Positions 60,888-64,000 of a stretch of DNA of 64,000 nt are shown here, piece after piece. How positions within the stretch are numbered: position 1 is the first letter of the stretch; each line of letters opens with the position of its first letter. The translations under genes were made by a program, and so were the position numbers. Under the pieces are notes generated by a model that searched no databases, was not told the origin of the DNA, and was given only the letters and a program-made list of their open reading frames with translations. The stretch is from Nostoc sp. C052 (GTDB taxonomy: Bacteria; Cyanobacteriota; Cyanobacteriia; Cyanobacteriales; Nostocaceae). The stretch is taken from assembly GCF_013393905.1 (NCBI RefSeq), contig NZ_CP040272.1, forward strand, positions 7,697,501-7,761,500. The letters are read 5' to 3'.

Positions 60888-61022
60888 TTAACTACGATAT
60901 GTTATGGCGATTCTCCTTCCCTTCGAGACGCTGCGCAATCGCACCATTAGTAAAACTCAAGCAGAAGCGTTGGCGGACTATTTTAATGTAGATATCATTA
61001 ATATTTTGGTATGAGGTTAAAG

Positions 61023-61060
61023 GTACGTAGACGGGCAGCTGCTTGTTGTTAGACATCGCT
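61023..61060. repeat. Module-boundary repeat, copy R4 (partial)
   Basis: GTACGTAGACGGGCAGCTGC followed by TTGTTGTTAGACATCGCT, the middle part of the R1/R3 repeat. Confidence 0.5.
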
Positions 61061-61116
61061 TCTCTACTCGATACAACCAAAATCTTTTGTCATTTAGCTT
61101 CTAGAGCTTGAGTAAG

Positions 61117-62595
61117 CTATGAACCTGTATTCAAAATTTTATGTCCTAACCATCCCAAACCCAAGCTTAGACTAGAAGTACTAGCTAAAATTAGAAAAGT
61201 ATTAACCTTGCTAAAAGATTTTCGTAATTCATTTCCAGCCACAGCCCCAGCCACAGCCAAAGTCCCAGCCCAAGCCACAGCCACAGCCACAGCCACAGCC
61301 ACAGCCACAGCCCCAGCCCAAGCCAGAACCCAAGCCAGGGCCAAAACCCCAGTCCAAACCACAATCCAAGCCACAATCACAACCCAAGCCATAGCCATAG
61401 CCACAGCCACAGACCCAGCCACAGCCACAGCGACAACCGCAATCCAAACTATATACGGAGCGTTAAACGCGGCTAATAAATAGCCTATCAATAAGTAGCT
61501 GAATAATACAACCAACCAGCCCCAGGGAATGATTCTAAGTGATTTAGTAGCTGGTTTTTCTGGAATTGCCTCTAACTTTAGCTTGGCTTGGGGGCGAATA
61601 ACTTCTTTTATGTTAACTGGATCAACAGCTTTATCTGGGTTTAGCTTGGGTTTGGAAAGAACAAGAGACTCGCGGTTTAATAATGTACCAATAAAGTTTT
61701 GGATTCTTCTTGATATAGATTGTCTAGCTGGTATTTTATTTTTACGCAAGTCTCCAACTTCTTTTATACCAACTTTTGGTGCGTCTAACATTGCTAACCA
61801 TGCTTTCATTGACTGAGGACGGTCTTTTGCCTCCAGCGCCATACCTTTGAGAATTGCCTGATTCAATCGCTTGCTAATACTGGGAATAATTTGTTTGGGT
61901 TGCTTTAGGGAAGCATTATGGAGCTTACGAGCTAGAGAAGGTGTCGGGCTTTGACCTGTCATTGCATAATAGAGTGTGGCAGCCAGACAGTAAACATCAA
62001 CTGTTGGTTCCCGGCTGCCTCTGGTTATCTGTTCATAGGGTGCAAACCCATGATTACCCGCATTTCCTGTTGAACTCAAAGTTTTAGGCAAGAGTTCTTT
62101 GGCAATGCCAAAGTCAATCAGAACCGCTTTGCCATTACTCCGCAACATGATGTTTCCAGGGTGGGCATCTCTGTGTACTAGCCCTGCTTGATGCACCACC
62201 ACTAAAGCTTCGCCAATCTGGCGGATACAGGGAACAATTTCTGCTTCTGGTAACGCCCCTCTGCGTCTTACTGCCTCAAACAAATTTTCTCCTGGTACAA
62301 AATCCATCACCAAACAGTGGATAGCACCTTCTCGAAACAAATCAATCACTCCCACAATGTGAGGATGGGGGTCTTTTGATAAGCGTGCGAGTATCCGCCC
62401 TTCTTGGATAAATCTTTCTATGTACTTTTCATATTCCGGGTCGTGGCTGAGGTATTCATTAGGTGTCTTAATTACAACTGTCTGGTTTAGTTCAATATGC
62501 AATGCCTTATAAGTAATCCCGAATCCCCCCTGTCCCAAGACTTGTTCAATTACGTATTTGCCACCTTGCAATTGTTGTCTTGCTATCCAGGGCAT
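61117..62595 (-). CDS. Ser/Thr protein kinase with low-complexity membrane region
   Basis: 492 residues. Kinase domain 12-270: GQGGFGITYKA glycine loop, VVIKTPN Lys, VHRDAHPGNIMLR catalytic loop with His in place of the usual Lys region (RDxHPGN subgroup), VLIDFGIAKEL. A basic linker follows. From about 350 a first hydrophobic helix (GWLVVLFSYLLIGYLLAAF) leads into residues 385-453, made almost only of Val, Ala, Trp and Gly and encoded by a tandem CCACAG-type hexamer repeat. A last hydrophobic stretch ends the protein. It probably sits in the membrane with the kinase in the cytoplasm. GAGG 5 bases before ATG 62595 supports the start. A related kinase gene lies 140 bases upstream. Confidence 0.9.
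   Translation of the reverse strand: MPWIARQQLQGGKYVIEQVLGQGGFGITYKALHIELNQTVVIKTPNEYLSHDPEYEKYIERFIQEGRILARLSKDPHPHIVGVIDLFREGAIHCLVMDFVPGENLFEAVRRRGALPEAEIVPCIRQIGEALVVVHQAGLVHRDAHPGNIMLRSNGKAVLIDFGIAKELLPKTLSSTGNAGNHGFAPYEQITRGSREPTVDVYCLAATLYYAMTGQSPTPSLARKLHNASLKQPKQIIPSISKRLNQAILKGMALEAKDRPQSMKAWLAMLDAPKVGIKEVGDLRKNKIPARQSISRRIQNFIGTLLNRESLVLSKPKLNPDKAVDPVNIKEVIRPQAKLKLEAIPEKPATKSLRIIPWGWLVVLFSYLLIGYLLAAFNAPYIVWIAVVAVAVAGSVAVAMAMAWVVIVAWIVVWTGVLALAWVLAWAGAVAVAVAVAVAVAWAGTLAVAGAVAGNELRKSFSKVNTFLILASTSSLSLGLGWLGHKILNTGS
61236..61443. repeat. Hexamer tandem repeat (CAGCCA/CCACAG)
   Basis: About 200 bases of degenerate GCCACA, GCCCAA and GCCATA units, purest at 61275-61312. It lies within the kinase gene and encodes its (Val-Ala)n tract. 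Confidence 0.9.
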
Positions 62596-62735
62596 AAATA
62601 CCTCTAAATAATTCGTAATTCGTAATTCGTAATTAAGGCACGCTCAACAATATATGAGACAATCTCTTTAGACAATTGGGCATAAGTCAAAATCGTTACT
62701 TTAATATCAACACCCTGATGAAAGTTTACCTAAAT

Positions 62736-63749
62736 CTACGGTGTTTTGCTAGATGACGGACTGGGAGAGTGTGACGGTGAGTTGGAAGATGAAGATGTGA
62801 TAATAGGAATCAAAGCAGCAATGCCTGAGAGTAAGGCTCCTATAGCTGCGATCGCAGCTATAACATGTGTCCAATTGATTGGGTTGGGTTGAGGGGGTAC
62901 ATTTGGCACAAGCTGAGGAGTTTCCCCTATTAACCCCAATAAATCAAGCCACTCTCGCATTGATTGAGGACGCTGTTTAGGATCTAGCTGCATACCTGCT
63001 AAAATTGCTCGATTGACGCGAGGGCTGATTTGATCGTTGAATTCTTTAGGAGATACTAAATGCTCGCCATCCACTTTGCGCTTTACTGCATCAACAGGTA
63101 TTCTTCCTGTCAAAAGTCTATACAGAGTAGCTGCTAGTGAATAAATATCGCTATATGCACGAGTTATAGTACCTTTTGCATAAAGCTCAGGAGGCGTAAA
63201 TCCATCAGAAGTTTCCTTAGTTCGGCTTGTGGTTAAAATATGGTCAAAATCCAAAGCTAAACCAAAATCAATTAGTACCGCTTCTAGCTGTCCCTCTCGC
63301 TTCCGCAACAAGATATTTCCTGGATGCACATCTCGATGAATTAGTTCATTTTCATGTACAACTATCAGTGCTTCCCCAATTTGCTGGATGTAACGTAATG
63401 CTTCTGGTTCTGAAAGTGTTGGTGGACGCAGGTCAGCCAAACTCACTTCATTTACATATTCCATTAACAAACACAAACAGTCTGCTTCTTCAAAGGAGTC
63501 TACGACCTCCACAATATACTTATGCTTACACTTTTGCAGCTTTAAAGCCTCCCGCAAAAACATTGTCTTTAGCCGTTCGCGCTCTAACTGGTTAAGGGAA
63601 TTTAGCAAGTCATCATTTAAGGTTTTAATGACAAAGCGATCGCCATTCCTATTTCTTACCAAATAGGTAATGCCAAAGCGTCCTCTTCCCAACTCTTTTT
63701 CAATGGTGTACTTTCCACCTTGCAAGCGATCGCCAGCTACCCAAGCCAT
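62736..63749 (-). CDS. Ser/Thr protein kinase with one C-terminal membrane helix
   Basis: 337 residues from ATG 63749, chosen because GGGAG lies 8 bases upstream; the frame is open to 63803 without one. Kinase domain 10-265: GRGRFGITYLV, FVIKTLND Lys, IHRDVHPGNILLR, VLIDFGLALDF. A Pro-rich linker leads to one helix (HVIAAIAAIGALLSGIAALI) near 290-315 and a Ser/Pro-rich tail SPSHSPSPSSSKTP. Same subgroup as the neighbouring kinase, which suggests tandem duplication. Signal and substrate unknown. Confidence 0.92.
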   Translation of the reverse strand: MAWVAGDRLQGGKYTIEKELGRGRFGITYLVRNRNGDRFVIKTLNDDLLNSLNQLERERLKTMFLREALKLQKCKHKYIVEVVDSFEEADCLCLLMEYVNEVSLADLRPPTLSEPEALRYIQQIGEALIVVHENELIHRDVHPGNILLRKREGQLEAVLIDFGLALDFDHILTTSRTKETSDGFTPPELYAKGTITRAYSDIYSLAATLYRLLTGRIPVDAVKRKVDGEHLVSPKEFNDQISPRVNRAILAGMQLDPKQRPQSMREWLDLLGLIGETPQLVPNVPPQPNPINWTHVIAAIAAIGALLSGIAALIPIITSSSSNSPSHSPSPSSSKTP

Positions 63750-63886
63750 CTTTGCAACTCCCAATATATTTGTATTAATTTTCACACAATTGAATCTTGA
63801 CAAGCTAAGTTAGCTTTGAGAAGGAGAGCGATGTCTACGATGGGCTACGCCTACGCTTTTTTCTCTCACACCCTAAAATTGCTAAA

Positions 63887-64000
63887 GTGAATTTGATTGC
63901 ATTAGAATTTGTTTCTGGGGATGGTAGTGAGGAGCGAGAAAAAACTCCGTGGAAGGGGAAATTTTGGATTTATGAGCAAGTGATTCGTCCTCCCTTCTAC
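63887..64000 (+). pseudogene. 5'-truncated Uma2 gene, running off the window
   Basis: From about 63887 the frame reads LIALEFVSGDGSEEREKTPW onward, about 80% identical over 36 residues to the middle of the Uma2 protein at 53519. The first 110 or so residues are missing, and the upstream DNA is an interspersed repeat (ATGTCTACGATGGGCTACGC). The 3' part lies outside the window. Confidence 0.65.

Noticed and set aside
60904..61014. Short plus-strand frame MAILLPFETLRNR...
   Set aside because: Only 36 codons, opening with a repeat (CCCTTCGAGACGCTGCGC) and without a ribosome site; probably a gene remnant or chance.
1..64000. tRNA, rRNA or riboswitch genes
   Set aside because: Spacers were read for cloverleaf ends, CCA-like termini and known riboswitch cores; none was convincing, though weak cases could be missed by eye.

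Overview
The window looks like chromosomal DNA of a filamentous, Nostoc-type cyanobacterium. The evidence is internal: a ferredoxin-NADP+ reductase fused to a phycobilisome-linker (CpcD-like) domain, phosphoribulokinase, a photosystem II S4-domain protein, the circadian iron-sulfur protein LdpA, a Ycf45-like ATPase, a DUF4327 protein, very frequent GCGATCGC (HIP1) octamers, and many short tandem heptamer-type repeats and small palindromic repeats between genes. No rRNA, tRNA or CRISPR array was seen.

Layout. (1) 0.2-6.7 kb, minus strand: a compact metabolic cluster with a 4-coumarate-CoA-ligase-like adenylation/carrier/reductase protein, an isochorismate-synthase-type chorismate enzyme, an aldo/keto reductase and an EntB-type isochorismatase. 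It reads as a chorismate-derived aryl-acid to aldehyde or alcohol pathway. (2) 6.8-24.8 kb: mixed housekeeping and hypothetical genes (TerB-like, GAF-GGDEF, PEP-CTERM-like, moeA, a class-V aminotransferase, DUF4327, a nuclease-like/TPR fusion, leuS, an ArnT-like glycosyltransferase, a degenerate serine recombinase, a VOC protein). (3) 24.9-31.3 kb: two adjacent sensor kinases, one with eight PAS domains. (4) 31.4-41.6 kb: ldpA and a Ycf45/R3H ATPase, an isolated RapA/DpdE-like SNF2 helicase flanked by a perfect 36-bp inverted repeat, an S4 protein plus ArfB rescue factor, a lipid kinase and an ExoD-like protein. (5) 41.6-53.4 kb: a repeat-rich spacer with three copies of a small minus-strand terminator unit, then a methyltransferase-like protein, an SDR, the PSII S4 protein, metK, prk, petH behind a 1.2-kb leader, and hom. 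(6) 53.5-64 kb: an accessory region with Uma2-family nucleases, a three-gene DUF262/AAA-ATPase/unknown operon that looks like a defence system, an RHH antitoxin with a frameshifted PIN toxin, a 21-bp minisatellite, and two Ser/Thr kinases.

The strongest themes for a second look are the chorismate-to-aldehyde cluster, the DUF262-AAA-unknown operon whose neighbourhood is divided by copies of one dispersed repeat, and the number of small repeats that have entered coding sequences in frame (moeA, ldpA, the isochorismate synthase, the PEP-CTERM-like protein, and the membrane segment of a kinase). All calls come from reading the sequence by eye; none was checked against a database.
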